Origin: UBA11740 sp035635855
GTDB taxonomy: Bacteria; Acidobacteriota; Blastocatellia; Pyrinomonadales; Pyrinomonadaceae
Reading direction: 5' to 3'
NCBI GenBank assembly: GCA_035635855.1
Contig: DASQAF010000012.1
Span: 1-64,000 of the forward strand
Length of the DNA: 64,000 bases
Below, piece by piece: positions 16,131-24,603 of the stretch; the stretch's first letter is position 1; every line of letters starts with the position of its first letter. The translations under genes were made by a program, and so were the position numbers. The notes under the pieces are model-generated. The model did no database searches and was not told the DNA's origin. It saw only the letters and a program-made list of their open reading frames with translations.

Positions 16131-16210
16131 GTCAGTAGCCAGTTGTCAGTAGTCAGTTGTTCGCATGATATTCTCAGAGTCAACAACTAACCACTGACCA
16201 CTGACAACGA
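16131..16210. repeat. Palindromic element (TCAGTGGTCAG family) in the gap-pgk junction
   Basis: GTCAGTAGCCAGTTGTCAGT with AGTCAGTTGTT on the left is answered on the right by CAACAACTAACCACTGACCA and CTGACAAC. The inverted halves could form a hairpin in the transcript between gap and pgk. Confidence 0.75.
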
Positions 16211-16216
16211 ACACTC

Positions 16217-17224
16217 TCAGAGCCCTTTCGCCGCAATGTATTTGACAAGATCGCGCACGCGGCAGGAATAGCCCCACTCGTTGTCGTACCACGAAAGAAT
16301 CTTGATCATCCGGCCACCGATCACCTTCGTGTATTCGGCGTCCACGATTGATGAATTTGAGTTGCCTCTGAAATCGGAGGAGACCAGGGGCTCTTCACTG
16401 AATCCCAGGATTCCCCGCAGCTGTTCATTGGCCGCGTCCTTCAGAGCTTTATTCACTTCTTCGGTGGTGGTTTCCTTCTCGACATCGATTACGACATCGA
16501 CCAGCGAAACATTCGCTGTCGGCACACGCACGCTGATGCCGTCAAACTTTCCTTTCAATTCGGGCAGAACCAGGGCGACCGCTTTGGCGGCTCCGGTCGA
16601 AGTGGGAATCATGTTCAGCGCGGCAGCCCGAGCACGTCGCAAATCTTTGTGTGGCAGATCGAGTAGTTGCTGGTCGTTGGTATACGAGTGAATCGTCGTC
16701 ATCTGTGCATTGCGAATGCCGAACTTCTCGTGAATTATCTTGGCCACGGGCGCGAGGCAGTTCGTCGTGCAGGAAGCGTTCGAGATTACGTGATGAGCCG
16801 AAGGGTCATAACTGCCTTCATTAACGCCGAGCACGATCGTAATATCTTCATTCTTGGCCGGCGCTGAGATGATTACTTTCTTGACGGTGCCGCGCAGATG
16901 CTTCTTCGCGTCTTCCGCTTTAGTAAAGCGCCCGGTGGATTCGATTACGATTTCAGCCCCGACTGACTCCCAGGGAATTGCCGCGGGATCGCGCTCTGAA
17001 AAGACGTGGAATTCCCTTCCCTCAACCGTAATCCCATTGCCGGAGGTCTTGATATCATGGCCGAGATTCCCCAGCACCGAATCGTATTTCAAAAGGTGCG
17101 CCAACGTTTTAGTATCAGTAATGTCGTTGACCGCCACAAAATCGATGTCTTTGTCGCCGAGCGCCGTGCGAAAGATATTGCGTCCGATTCGACCAAAACC
17201 GTTGATGCCCACTTTGACTGCCAT
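16217..17224 (-). CDS. gap: Glyceraldehyde-3-phosphate dehydrogenase, type I
   Basis: 335 aa. The NAD-binding start is VGINGFGRIGRNIFRTAL, the catalytic cysteine is in SNASCTTNCLAPVAK, and the catalytic His region and substrate loops are also as expected (TIHSYTNDQQLLDLPHKDLR, STGAAKAVALVLPELKGK, SWYDNEWGYSCRV). NDITDT after the second strand fits NAD preference. It is the first gene of the minus-strand glycolytic run, with a 270-bp region between it and the oppositely oriented TolC-family gene that must hold both promoters. Confidence 0.97.
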   Translation of the reverse strand: MAVKVGINGFGRIGRNIFRTALGDKDIDFVAVNDITDTKTLAHLLKYDSVLGNLGHDIKTSGNGITVEGREFHVFSERDPAAIPWESVGAEIVIESTGRFTKAEDAKKHLRGTVKKVIISAPAKNEDITIVLGVNEGSYDPSAHHVISNASCTTNCLAPVAKIIHEKFGIRNAQMTTIHSYTNDQQLLDLPHKDLRRARAAALNMIPTSTGAAKAVALVLPELKGKFDGISVRVPTANVSLVDVVIDVEKETTTEEVNKALKDAANEQLRGILGFSEEPLVSSDFRGNSNSSIVDAEYTKVIGGRMIKILSWYDNEWGYSCRVRDLVKYIAAKGL

Positions 17225-17494
17225 GCTTACCAGACCTCCTCGCTATTCTCTCGACGATCACACACGTCAACCGCGGCAGTGGGAAAGCAATTCACTGTGA
17301 ACGGCTGAACTAAAGAAGAAATTGCAAGATAATGCTCGCTTGGCGGCAGTGTCAAGCTGGCGTTTTGCAAAGCTTTTTGAAACCGCTTACAGTTTACCGA
17401 CGTAGTACGAGATGACCCGGCGCTGTCTGTTTGCCCCGCATACGACGAGCGCCGGTTCGCAAATTCCGGACCGTTTTTTTGAGGAGCACTTTCG

Positions 17495-19336
17495 ATGTCG
17501 AATCACTCGCTTCGCTTTTTCGCCAGAGCGCATTTCGTCGCGGTTGCCGTTTTTGCTCTAGGCATGATCGCGTCTGCCCAAACACCCAGCCCGACGCCGG
17601 TAAATCCGGCTGCGCAACCGCCGGGTCAACAACAGCAACCGGCTACGGCGCCTCCGGGGACGCAACAGCCTGCGCCCCAGACACCACCGGGAACCAACGT
17701 TGTTCCGACGGCCCAGCCGACTCCGATTCAACCGGGCATCCAGGAACCGCCGCAACCGAATTTCCCGGATGTTCAGGCGCAGCCTTTACCGCCGTTACCG
17801 GATCTAACCCGAGTGGGAATTACCAGCAGCAACGTGCTGACGTTGTCGATGAACGATGCGATTCGCAGAGCGCTGCAGAACAATAACGACATCGAGGTGG
17901 CTCGCGATGACGTGCGCTTTGCCGAGACGCAATTGCGTTCGCTCTACGGCGTATACGATCCGATCTTTAACGTAACGCCGCAGATCATTAAGAATGTAAC
18001 TCCGCAAACGAGTTCCTTTCTTGGCGGCGGAGGCGCCGCGGGCACAACCAGCGTCACCACCCTTAATCTTAGCCCGTCGCTGACGAAGACCTTCGAAAAG
18101 GGTGGCGGCAACTACACGCTGACCTTCGCCAATTCACGTACCAACACCACCTCGACCAACAGCTCGCTGTCTCCTTTCTACTCGTCCAACCTGTCGCTCC
18201 AGTTTAATCAGCCGTTGCTTCGCAACCGGGAGATCGACACTTACCGTCACGCCATCAAGGTGCAAAAGAAACGCCTGGAGCAGACTGATTCGGATTTTCG
18301 GCAGCGCACCATTACGATCATATCGCAGGTGCAGGCGGCGTACTGGAACCTGGTATTCGCGCTGAGGAATCAGCAGAACCAGCTCGATAGTTTGAATTTG
18401 TCGCGTCAGAACATGCGCAACATCGAAGCCCAGATCGCGGCGGGTGCGAAGGCTCCGCTCGACCGCGCCCAGGTGCAAACCGACATCGCCACCCGCGAAA
18501 CGAATTTGTTCGTGGCGACGCAGAACGTTTCGGTGGCTGAGAACAGCTTGAAGCAGCTCATGCTGCGTGATCCGCTGGCGCCCGAATGGTCGGCGCAGAT
18601 TACGCCCACAGATATACCGTCCTTTGATCTGTCGCCCGTCGACCTTACGGCGGCGCTCGCGGAAGCACGGACGAATCGGCCTGAGTTGAGAAGACTAAGT
18701 CTGCAGAAAGAGATTAACGGAATTGACATTCAGTATTATAAAAACCAGACCAAGCCCCAGATAGATCTGACCGGCACGGTCGCCACGACTGGCCTGGCGG
18801 GTACCCCGTGTGTTCCCAATCCCGCCGATCCGAACAACCGGTGTTTTGCTCCGCCCTCGAATCTCGTCGGCGGATACGGAAAGGACATTAGCAATCTGGC
18901 TGGTCTAAACACCTACAACATCACGGTTGGCGCCGCCATCTCCCTCCCTATTCACAACACGACGGCCAAGGCCAACCTCGCCGGCGCCCGTATCCAGGAA
19001 CAACAACTTCAAGCCTCGTATCGCTCCCAGGATCAGGCGATTGAGATGGACGTGCGCAACGCCGCCCAGGCGGTCGACACTGCGCAGAGGCGGGTCGTTG
19101 CCTCGCGGTCTGCGAGAGAGAGCGCCGAACAACAACTCGCCGGCGAGCAGAAGCTCTATGAAGTTGGCCGCTCGACCACTTTCCTTTTGCTCCAGCGCCA
19201 AAGCGAGCTGACCACCGCGCGCACCAACGAGTTGCAGTCCCAAACTGACTACAACAAAGCTCTGGCCGACCTGCAGCGAGCCACAGCGTCGACACTGCGG
19301 ATTAACAATGTCGTGGTAGATCCCACCAAGCCGTGA
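17495..19336 (+). CDS. TolC family outer membrane efflux/secretion protein
   Basis: Outer-membrane channel component, 613 aa. A signal peptide (FVAVAVFALGMIASAQ) is followed by a Pro/Gln/Thr-rich segment of about 70 residues not found in classical TolC. Two OEP repeats then show TolC features: LSMNDAIRRALQNNNDIEVA, long coiled coils such as IISQVQAAYWNLVFALRNQ and NIEAQIAAGAKAPLDRAQVQ, and in the second half GAAISLPIHNTTAKANLAGA and LAGEQKLYEVGRSTTFLLLQ. GAGGAG precedes the ATG. No RND or adaptor gene is adjacent, so the transporter it serves is unknown. A strong hairpin follows the stop. Confidence 0.93.
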   Translation: MSNHSLRFFARAHFVAVAVFALGMIASAQTPSPTPVNPAAQPPGQQQQPATAPPGTQQPAPQTPPGTNVVPTAQPTPIQPGIQEPPQPNFPDVQAQPLPPLPDLTRVGITSSNVLTLSMNDAIRRALQNNNDIEVARDDVRFAETQLRSLYGVYDPIFNVTPQIIKNVTPQTSSFLGGGGAAGTTSVTTLNLSPSLTKTFEKGGGNYTLTFANSRTNTTSTNSSLSPFYSSNLSLQFNQPLLRNREIDTYRHAIKVQKKRLEQTDSDFRQRTITIISQVQAAYWNLVFALRNQQNQLDSLNLSRQNMRNIEAQIAAGAKAPLDRAQVQTDIATRETNLFVATQNVSVAENSLKQLMLRDPLAPEWSAQITPTDIPSFDLSPVDLTAALAEARTNRPELRRLSLQKEINGIDIQYYKNQTKPQIDLTGTVATTGLAGTPCVPNPADPNNRCFAPPSNLVGGYGKDISNLAGLNTYNITVGAAISLPIHNTTAKANLAGARIQEQQLQASYRSQDQAIEMDVRNAAQAVDTAQRRVVASRSARESAEQQLAGEQKLYEVGRSTTFLLLQRQSELTTARTNELQSQTDYNKALADLQRATASTLRINNVVVDPTKP

Positions 19337-19358
19337 TAGATTTCGGGTTGTAGAGGCG

Positions 19359-19428
19359 TGTCGGAAGCCCGACCGTCAGGGAGGGCCAGTTGCCCAGGTT
19401 GCCCTCCCTGACGGTCGGGCTTCTGACA
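19359..19428. repeat. 28-bp inverted repeat hairpin downstream of the TolC-family gene
   Basis: Arms 19359-19386 and 19401-19428 match at 27 of 28 positions around a 14-bp loop. The core GCCCGACCGTCAGGGAGGGC recurs with one change inside the histidine kinase gene (22384-22403). It lies 22 bp after the TolC stop and could end transcription or protect the mRNA, although no T-run follows. Confidence 0.8.
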
Positions 19429-19458
19429 CTCAGTTGATTGGGAAATCGGCAATTGGCA

Positions 19459-20241
19459 ATGAAGATCTCCGCAACTATCATCACCTTCAACGAAGCTGAA
19501 AACATTCGCGACGCCTGCGCGTCCGTTGCGTGGGCTGACGAGATCGTGGTGGTCGATTCGGAATCGACTGACACCACTCGGCAAATCGCGACCGAGTGTG
19601 GCGCGCGTGTAATCGTGAATCCCTGGCCGGGCTTCGCGGCCCAGAAACAGTTTGCCGTTGAAGCCGCGAAGCACGATTGGATCTTCAGCCTCGACGCTGA
19701 TGAGCGCGTATCGGCTGAACTTCAGGCGTCGATTAAGGCTCTGCGGGATAGTGACGAATCTCGCCTGGCTGATGGCTATCGCGTGCCGCGGCGCGCGTTC
19801 TATCTGGGGCGTTGGATCCGCGGCGGCGGGTGGTATCCGGACTATCAACTCCGACTTTTCAAACGCACGCGCGGAAACTGGAGTCCCCGCCTGATTCATG
19901 AATCGGTAACCATGAAACCGGACGCAAAGGTCGAGACGTTAAGCGGGGACCTGCTGCACTATTCGATGCGCGATCCCGAGCATCACCGCCAGGTGATTGA
20001 GGACCGGTATGCGCCGCTCGGTGCTCAGCAGATGTTTGCCGATGGGAAGCGCACCTCACGCGCAGCGCAGCTGCTGGCTGGCCCTCTGACTTACCTGCGC
20101 AGTCTCGTTTTGAAAGGAGGCTGGCGCGATGGCCGGGCCGGGCTTACCATCGCGAAGCTGGCGGCGCATCATGCCTCGCTCAAACATAAAATTCTCTACA
20201 AGATTCAAAATCAACACCGCGACGCTCCAGCGAGAAATTGA
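19459..20241 (+). CDS. Glycosyltransferase family 2 (lipopolysaccharide core type)
   Basis: 260 aa from MKISATIITFNEAENIRDAC; an upstream in-frame ATG at 19438 adds seven unlikely residues. The GT-A signature is present: EIVVVDSESTDTT, then the metal-binding DxD in WIFSLDADERVS, and AFYLGRWIRGGGWYPD with YQLRLFKR, which is typical of the WaaE/KdtX-like subgroup. DLLHYSMRDPEHHRQVIEDRY near the end is also shared with that group. It probably adds a sugar to a lipid-linked glycan at the cytosolic membrane face. It is isolated from the exopolysaccharide locus further right. Confidence 0.9.
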   Translation: MKISATIITFNEAENIRDACASVAWADEIVVVDSESTDTTRQIATECGARVIVNPWPGFAAQKQFAVEAAKHDWIFSLDADERVSAELQASIKALRDSDESRLADGYRVPRRAFYLGRWIRGGGWYPDYQLRLFKRTRGNWSPRLIHESVTMKPDAKVETLSGDLLHYSMRDPEHHRQVIEDRYAPLGAQQMFADGKRTSRAAQLLAGPLTYLRSLVLKGGWRDGRAGLTIAKLAAHHASLKHKILYKIQNQHRDAPARN

Positions 20242-20269
20242 AACGAGCACAATCGCGAAAAGTGTTTAA

Positions 20270-20324
20270 GAGTACCGCCTTCAGTCGGGCATTTCGCCAC
20301 CAAGAACCCGACTAAAGTCGCTAC
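20270..20324. repeat. Hairpin repeat (GTACCGACTTTAGTCGGG family), copy 1
   Basis: GAGTACCGCCTTCAGTCGGG and CCCGACTAAAGTCGCTAC are imperfect inverted arms (15 of 18). A second, single arm GAGTACCGACTTTAGTCGGG lies at 22846-22865, just after the histidine kinase gene. The pair brackets the prepilin peptidase-kinase unit. Confidence 0.7.
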
Positions 20325-20392
20325 CTTGAACGCCTGTAGACAAGAAAAGCAGTAGGCAGGTAAATCACAGCCGCGCTACAATGACTTCCTGA

Positions 20393-21277
20393 ATGATCTC
20401 GCCGACGATCGAGGACGCTTTAGCTCTGCCACTACCATTCGCTTGCGCGTTCATGGCAGTCTTCGGGGCGGTCATCGGCAGCTTCCTCAACGTCGTGATT
20501 CACCGCTTACCGCGCGAGCAATCGATTGTTTTTCCTAAATCGACTTGTCCGTCGTGCCGGGCTCCGATCAGAGCCTATGACAACATTCCGATTCTGAGTT
20601 TTCTAATCCTGCGCGGCCGCTGTCGCAAGTGCGGCGCGAAAATCTCAGCACGTTATCCGGCTGTGGAAGCGCTGGTCGCCTTGTTGTTCGCGGCGGTGAC
20701 CTGGCACGACGGTTTGTCTTTCGCGCTGCCTTTCGATCTGGCTTTCACCGCGGCAGTCGTAGCGTTGATTTTTATCGACGCCGAACACATGATTCTCCCC
20801 AATGCTATTACCTATCCGGGAATCTTGTTCGCCTTGATCACTCGCGTGGCAGTTCCCTATCTGGCTGGCGCGTCGCACTTTGATGATTTGCCGCAACTTC
20901 AGTCGCTGCTGCCGCCCCAATATCCCCTCTGGCTGGTCTCACTGATCGGCGCGGCCATCGGAGCGCTGGCGGGCGGCGGTTCACTCTGGCTGATGGGCTT
21001 CCTTTGGGAAAAGCTGCGCGGCGTAGAAGCCATGGGCCTTGGCGACGTGAAGATGATGTTCATGGTCGGGGCGTTTCTGGGTTGGCGGCTTACCATTCTC
21101 ACAATTCTGCTGGCCGCGTTCACCGGCTCGCTGGCCGGAATTGCGATGATGATTCGGCGCGGCAGTAGAAACCTGCAGATGATGTTACCCTTCGGAATCT
21201 TTCTGGGCATTGGATCGATAATCTCGCTCTTGATTGGCACGCGCATTATCGATTGGTACGCGTCGCAGTTTCATTAA
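20393..21277 (+). CDS. Type IV prepilin peptidase / leader peptidase (A24)
   Basis: Integral membrane aspartic peptidase and methylase that matures type IV pilins or pseudopilins, 294 aa. Seen are FGAVIGSFLNVVIHRLPREQS, the four-cysteine zinc site CPSCRAP and CRKCGAKIS in the cytosolic loop, and the two catalytic aspartates in FIDAEHMILPNAITYPG and AMGLGDVKMMFMVGAFLG. About eight transmembrane segments are visible. No pilin genes are adjacent; the next gene, a histidine kinase, starts 6 bp after the stop, so both are probably co-transcribed. Confidence 0.95.
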   Translation: MISPTIEDALALPLPFACAFMAVFGAVIGSFLNVVIHRLPREQSIVFPKSTCPSCRAPIRAYDNIPILSFLILRGRCRKCGAKISARYPAVEALVALLFAAVTWHDGLSFALPFDLAFTAAVVALIFIDAEHMILPNAITYPGILFALITRVAVPYLAGASHFDDLPQLQSLLPPQYPLWLVSLIGAAIGALAGGGSLWLMGFLWEKLRGVEAMGLGDVKMMFMVGAFLGWRLTILTILLAAFTGSLAGIAMMIRRGSRNLQMMLPFGIFLGIGSIISLLIGTRIIDWYASQFH

Positions 21278-21283
21278 TTTGCT

Positions 21284-22837
21284 ATGCAAGTCAGCCGCCT
21301 TCCAACCTGGCTCACTATTCTCGCCGGCATCTTTCTGCTCGGCGCGGTCATGATCTTTGCTTTGTTCGCGATGGCTCCCGGCACTGCCGTAGTCTACCGC
21401 CCATTTCTGCTGACTGCTTTTGTCGCCGCGCTTTTCATAGCTCTGGTTAGCATCGCCTGGCTGTTGCGCGGACTGCTGCGTCCTTACAGTCAACTGGTAG
21501 GCGAGGCCAGGCGCGCGCCCGTAACACACTCTGGCAAATCACAAAACGAAGCGGCGTTTGTGCTCGAGACCTTTCAATCAGTCATCGGGCAGCTGCAAAC
21601 TCAACAACAGCAGCTCGAGCGTTTAAGCGCACAAGCCAGTCAGCGGGCCGACTCGGCCGAACGCTTCAACGAGCGAATCGTTGCCAGCATGCCGACCGGC
21701 TTAATCGCTTTCGATTCAACGGGCCAGGCGACGGTTCTGAACGGACCGGCACGCGCGCTTTTCGAAAACAAGGGAGGTGCAAAGGGTGAGCACTTCCGCG
21801 CTATTTTTTCTGAATTTCCCGCTCTGGCAGATATGGTTGAGGCATCTCTAGCCAGCGGTCAGCTCTTTCGCCGGGAAGAGGTCGAAGGAGTGAATAACGC
21901 CGAGGGCAACAAACGTCTGGGCGCCACGGTCGCGCCGATCGATCCGGCGACGAACGCCGGCGCGCGCGGAGCCCTCTGTATGATTACCGACATCACTGAA
22001 GTATCTCGTCTGCGCGAACAGGTGGCGTTGAAAAGAAATCTGGAAAGCCTCGGCGAGATGTCCGCCGGCCTGGCCCATGAGTTCAAGAATGCAATGGCCG
22101 CGCTACATGGTTATGCGCAATTTCTGCAGAGCGTGGATTACGATGAGCATGGCAAAGCCGCCGCCGATGGCTTGTTGCAGGAAGTGAGGAATCTTTCAGA
22201 GATGACTACTTCCTTCCTGAATTTCGCGCGGCCCCAGCCGCTGCAGTTGGAGGAAGTTTCGCTGGACGAGCTTATTCGCGAGTGCGCGAAGGAGTTGGAA
22301 CGGTTGTTTAATGAACGGAACGTCAAGCTGATTATCGGAGAGGTTTCCTCTGCTCAACCTAGGCTTCCAGGCGAGCGAGGCGCTAGCCCGACCGTAAGGG
22401 AGGGCTCAGCTTTGAGTCTCAGCGTTGAATCCGATGCCACGAAAGTTCACCGCAGAGACGCAGAGAGCGCAGAGCCAGCGCAGAGAACTCGGATCCGGGG
22501 CGACCTGCGCATGTTGCGCCAGGCGCTGTTGAATCTCATGCGCAACGCCGCGGAAGCGATTCCTGATGACCATACCGATCGACGAGTCACCGTTAGCAGC
22601 TCAATGGAAAACGCACAAGGTAAGAAGTGGGCGACTATTTCGATTCAGGACACCGGACGCGGTATTCCCACTTCTAATTTGCAAAAGATCTTCATTCCCT
22701 TTTTCACTACCAAGTCCGAAGGACACGGCGTCGGTCTGGCACTCGCTCATCGCGTAATCAGCCAGCACGGCGGCACGCTCGCCGCCGAGAATCTTCCGGC
22801 GGGCGGCGCATTGTTCACGATCCGCCTACCGAGATGA
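21284..22837 (+). CDS. Membrane-bound PAS sensor histidine kinase with repeat-derived insertion
   Basis: 517 aa. Two N-terminal transmembrane helices (TILAGIFLLGAVMIFALFAM; PFLLTAFVAALFIALVSIAW) lead to a coiled coil, a PAS domain (ERIVASMPTGLIAFDSTG), a HisKA domain with the phospho-accepting His in GLAHEFKNAMAALHGYAQ, and a HATPase domain with N box LLNLMRNAAEA, DTGRGIP and GHGVGLALAHRVI. Between the dimerisation domain and the ATPase domain an unusual stretch of about 40-45 residues (GERGASPTVREG, then VHRRDAESAEPAQR) is encoded by two intergenic-type repeats at 22384 and 22448. The frame is preserved. No response regulator is adjacent, and its signal is unknown. Confidence 0.9.
   Translation: MQVSRLPTWLTILAGIFLLGAVMIFALFAMAPGTAVVYRPFLLTAFVAALFIALVSIAWLLRGLLRPYSQLVGEARRAPVTHSGKSQNEAAFVLETFQSVIGQLQTQQQQLERLSAQASQRADSAERFNERIVASMPTGLIAFDSTGQATVLNGPARALFENKGGAKGEHFRAIFSEFPALADMVEASLASGQLFRREEVEGVNNAEGNKRLGATVAPIDPATNAGARGALCMITDITEVSRLREQVALKRNLESLGEMSAGLAHEFKNAMAALHGYAQFLQSVDYDEHGKAAADGLLQEVRNLSEMTTSFLNFARPQPLQLEEVSLDELIRECAKELERLFNERNVKLIIGEVSSAQPRLPGERGASPTVREGSALSLSVESDATKVHRRDAESAEPAQRTRIRGDLRMLRQALLNLMRNAAEAIPDDHTDRRVTVSSSMENAQGKKWATISIQDTGRGIPTSNLQKIFIPFFTTKSEGHGVGLALAHRVISQHGGTLAAENLPAGGALFTIRLPR
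22382..22487 (+). repeat. Two repeat elements inside the kinase coding sequence
   Basis: 22384-22403 is GCCCGACCGTAAGGGAGGGC, one base from the arm of the hairpin at 19359-19428. 22448-22487 is a CACCGCAGAGACGCAGAGAG-type unit matching the CACAGAGACAC elements found between genes elsewhere. Both are read in frame as protein. Confidence 0.8.
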
Positions 22838-23335
22838 TGGGTTTAGAGTACCGACTTTAGTCGGGTATTTTTGGTCACTCAGACGTTGGGATGTTGCTCG
22901 GTACAGAACCGGGAGCGGTAGCGACCGGGTCAAAGACTCAACCTGGCTTTCTGGATCTGCTATCTCTGTCGCCCGCTAAAACGGGCTCGGAATTCTAATG
23001 GGGTCTGATGAATCCTTGCGACGCAATTTCGCTTATACACTTTTGGCGCAACCCAAGAAATCATTGGTTGCCCGCGCGGTACAGAACCGGGAGCGGTAGC
23101 GACCGGGTCAAAGACTCAACTTTCGTCATGACCGGCAATCGTAATCGATCAATCGTTGGGAAGAGCTCAAACTACGCGAGGGTTTTACTCGACCCACCGA
23201 GTTGGGTGGCTGGATCGCGTCGCTACCGCTCCGGGTTCTGTACCGAACTTTTTATTTACAGCGGTACATCCAACAAATCGTTGGACCGGAGCGCGGTTGA
23301 GTTGCTAACGAGAGCGTAATTAGGAGAGAGGCGGG
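22838..23335. repeat. Repeat-filled intergenic region
   Basis: Contains GAGTACCGACTTTAGTCGGG (22846-22865), two identical 43-bp direct copies at 22900-22942 and 23078-23120 (core GAACCGGGAGCGGTAGCGAC), a partial inverted copy near 23222-23245, and a GCCCGCTAAAACGGGC hairpin near 22971-22986. The spacing of 178 bp between direct copies and the unrelated sequence between them rule out a CRISPR. No gene is convincing. A related core is found inside the glycoside hydrolase gene near 37100-37130. Confidence 0.8.
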
Positions 23336-23914
23336 ATGAGCGGATCCGTTCGAAAGGTGACCAAAATTATGGTTCTGCGCCACGCCGAAAAGCCGGCGAA
23401 GGACCTTGAACCGTTCGGCGTAACACTGGAGGGAGAGCGCGATAGCGAGTCCTTGACGGCTCGCGGGTGGCAGAGAGCAGGCGCTTTAGCAAATTTGTTT
23501 GCCCCCACCAACAGCCATTTTCAACACGCCTCGCTCGCCGAGCCACGGTTGATATATGTATCCAAACCTCTAAAGCGGAAAGGAAGTAGACGCCCAATCG
23601 AGACAGTCACGCCGTTAGCTGAAAGACTCGCGATTAAAATTAACAAAGACTTTCCCCGGTCTAGGGTGGAAAGCATGCTGGAGGAGGTTTTCTCGTGCAA
23701 AGGAACAGTCCTTATCTGCTGGCAACGAGAGTACATTCCGCGGATCGCAGCCCACATACTGGGTAACAAAACGAAAGTGCCGCGGGTCTGGCCCGAGGAT
23801 CGGTTCGATTTGGTGTGGGTATTTGATCGCGATCGCTCATCAGACAGGTTTACTTTCAAGCAAGTTCCCCAGAGATTGCTAATGGGAGATTGGACGACTC
23901 CGATAAAATCATAA
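23336..23914 (+). CDS. Histidine phosphatase superfamily-like protein
   Basis: 192 aa. The N-terminus KIMVLRHAEKPAKD has the RHxE-type start of phosphoglycerate mutase-like phosphatases, and LTARGWQRAGALANLF matches the second conserved helix. Further on, IYVSKPLKRKGSRRPIETVTPLAERL is the region of the second catalytic Arg, and GTVLICWQREYIPRIAAHIL stands where family members have the second His (usually GHS/WxH); here the residue is Gln or displaced, so activity is doubtful. Similar proteins in environmental genomes are annotated as histidine phosphatase family. ATG follows GGAGAG. It stands alone between a repeat region and an IS element. Confidence 0.75.
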   Translation: MSGSVRKVTKIMVLRHAEKPAKDLEPFGVTLEGERDSESLTARGWQRAGALANLFAPTNSHFQHASLAEPRLIYVSKPLKRKGSRRPIETVTPLAERLAIKINKDFPRSRVESMLEEVFSCKGTVLICWQREYIPRIAAHILGNKTKVPRVWPEDRFDLVWVFDRDRSSDRFTFKQVPQRLLMGDWTTPIKS

Positions 23915-24055
23915 AGAACCAAAGCGAGTTGCGTGAGTTATTACCCGCTTGAAGACAGACTGTATGGAAAACCGTGGCTGGCGTGAGTGACAGTCGTCTG
24001 TAATTCGTTCTTGAGGTAAGGCGAGCTTTCAAAATTTCAAGTCTGAAGGTAAACC

Positions 24056-24211
24056 ATGAATCTGATTGGGATCGTGCTTCTAATTACCGCCGCAGTGATA
24101 GCCATTTTTAATCTGCATCGGGTGGCTGACTTAAAAATGCCCTGGCTAGCTCCTCTCATTATGGTTTGGGGCATAGTTTTCGTGATACTTGCAAGGCGAC
24201 GCAAGGGATAG
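24056..24211 (+). CDS. Small two-helix membrane protein
   Basis: 51 aa, running from ATG at 24056 to TAG at 24209-24211. Two hydrophobic helices (IGIVLLITAAVIAIFNL and APLIMVWGIVFVILA) are joined by HRVADLKMPW, and the end is ARRRKG, giving a positive-inside C-terminus. GAAGGT lies 5 bp upstream. I do not recognise a family; many genomes have unannotated proteins of this shape. It lies just left of the IS1111-type element and is not part of it. Confidence 0.55.
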   Translation: MNLIGIVLLITAAVIAIFNLHRVADLKMPWLAPLIMVWGIVFVILARRRKG

Positions 24212-24349
24212 GTCTGCCGGTGTTTATCGGAATGTTAGTGACATACCTGCGGTATCGGCCGTCCCCGGCTCAGCATAGTAACCTGGACCCTTCCTGCTGT
24301 AGACTTTCTCACTTGACTCTACAGTGAGGTTCTCCGTTTCGTGTGATTT

Positions 24350-24603
24350 CTATGAGGTCGTGTCAAGGTAGAGGTTTGGTTGATCGTCTCACCCTTCTAT
24401 CCGAGCTGCCGCCAGCACGCTGATTAGTGGTGCTTTTTTTGGCGGGCTCATTCAACGGTGCGAAGCCGCTCATTCTTCGTGTCGAACTCGAGGTTCAATC
24501 ACACGACCGAGCTGGGCCTCATGTCAATCATCACGAACTCGCAACCTTCCCCCTGGAACCACGGCCCTGTTTCAGTGCCGGCCTTCCTCAACGTTCCTTT
24601 AAC
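24350..24603 (-). ncRNA. Candidate guide (seekRNA-type) region of the IS1111-type element
   Basis: 254 bp of non-coding DNA between the transposase stop and the left inverted repeat. In IS1111-type elements the non-coding guide RNA is, as I recall, encoded downstream of the transposase, unlike the upstream bridge RNA of the IS110 subgroup. No folding was run. The position and the absence of another gene are the support. Confidence 0.4.

Noticed and set aside
22900..23120. Possible CRISPR array from two identical 43-bp direct repeats
   Set aside because: Only two direct copies, 178 bp apart, with another partial copy inverted; no regular spacers and no cas genes.
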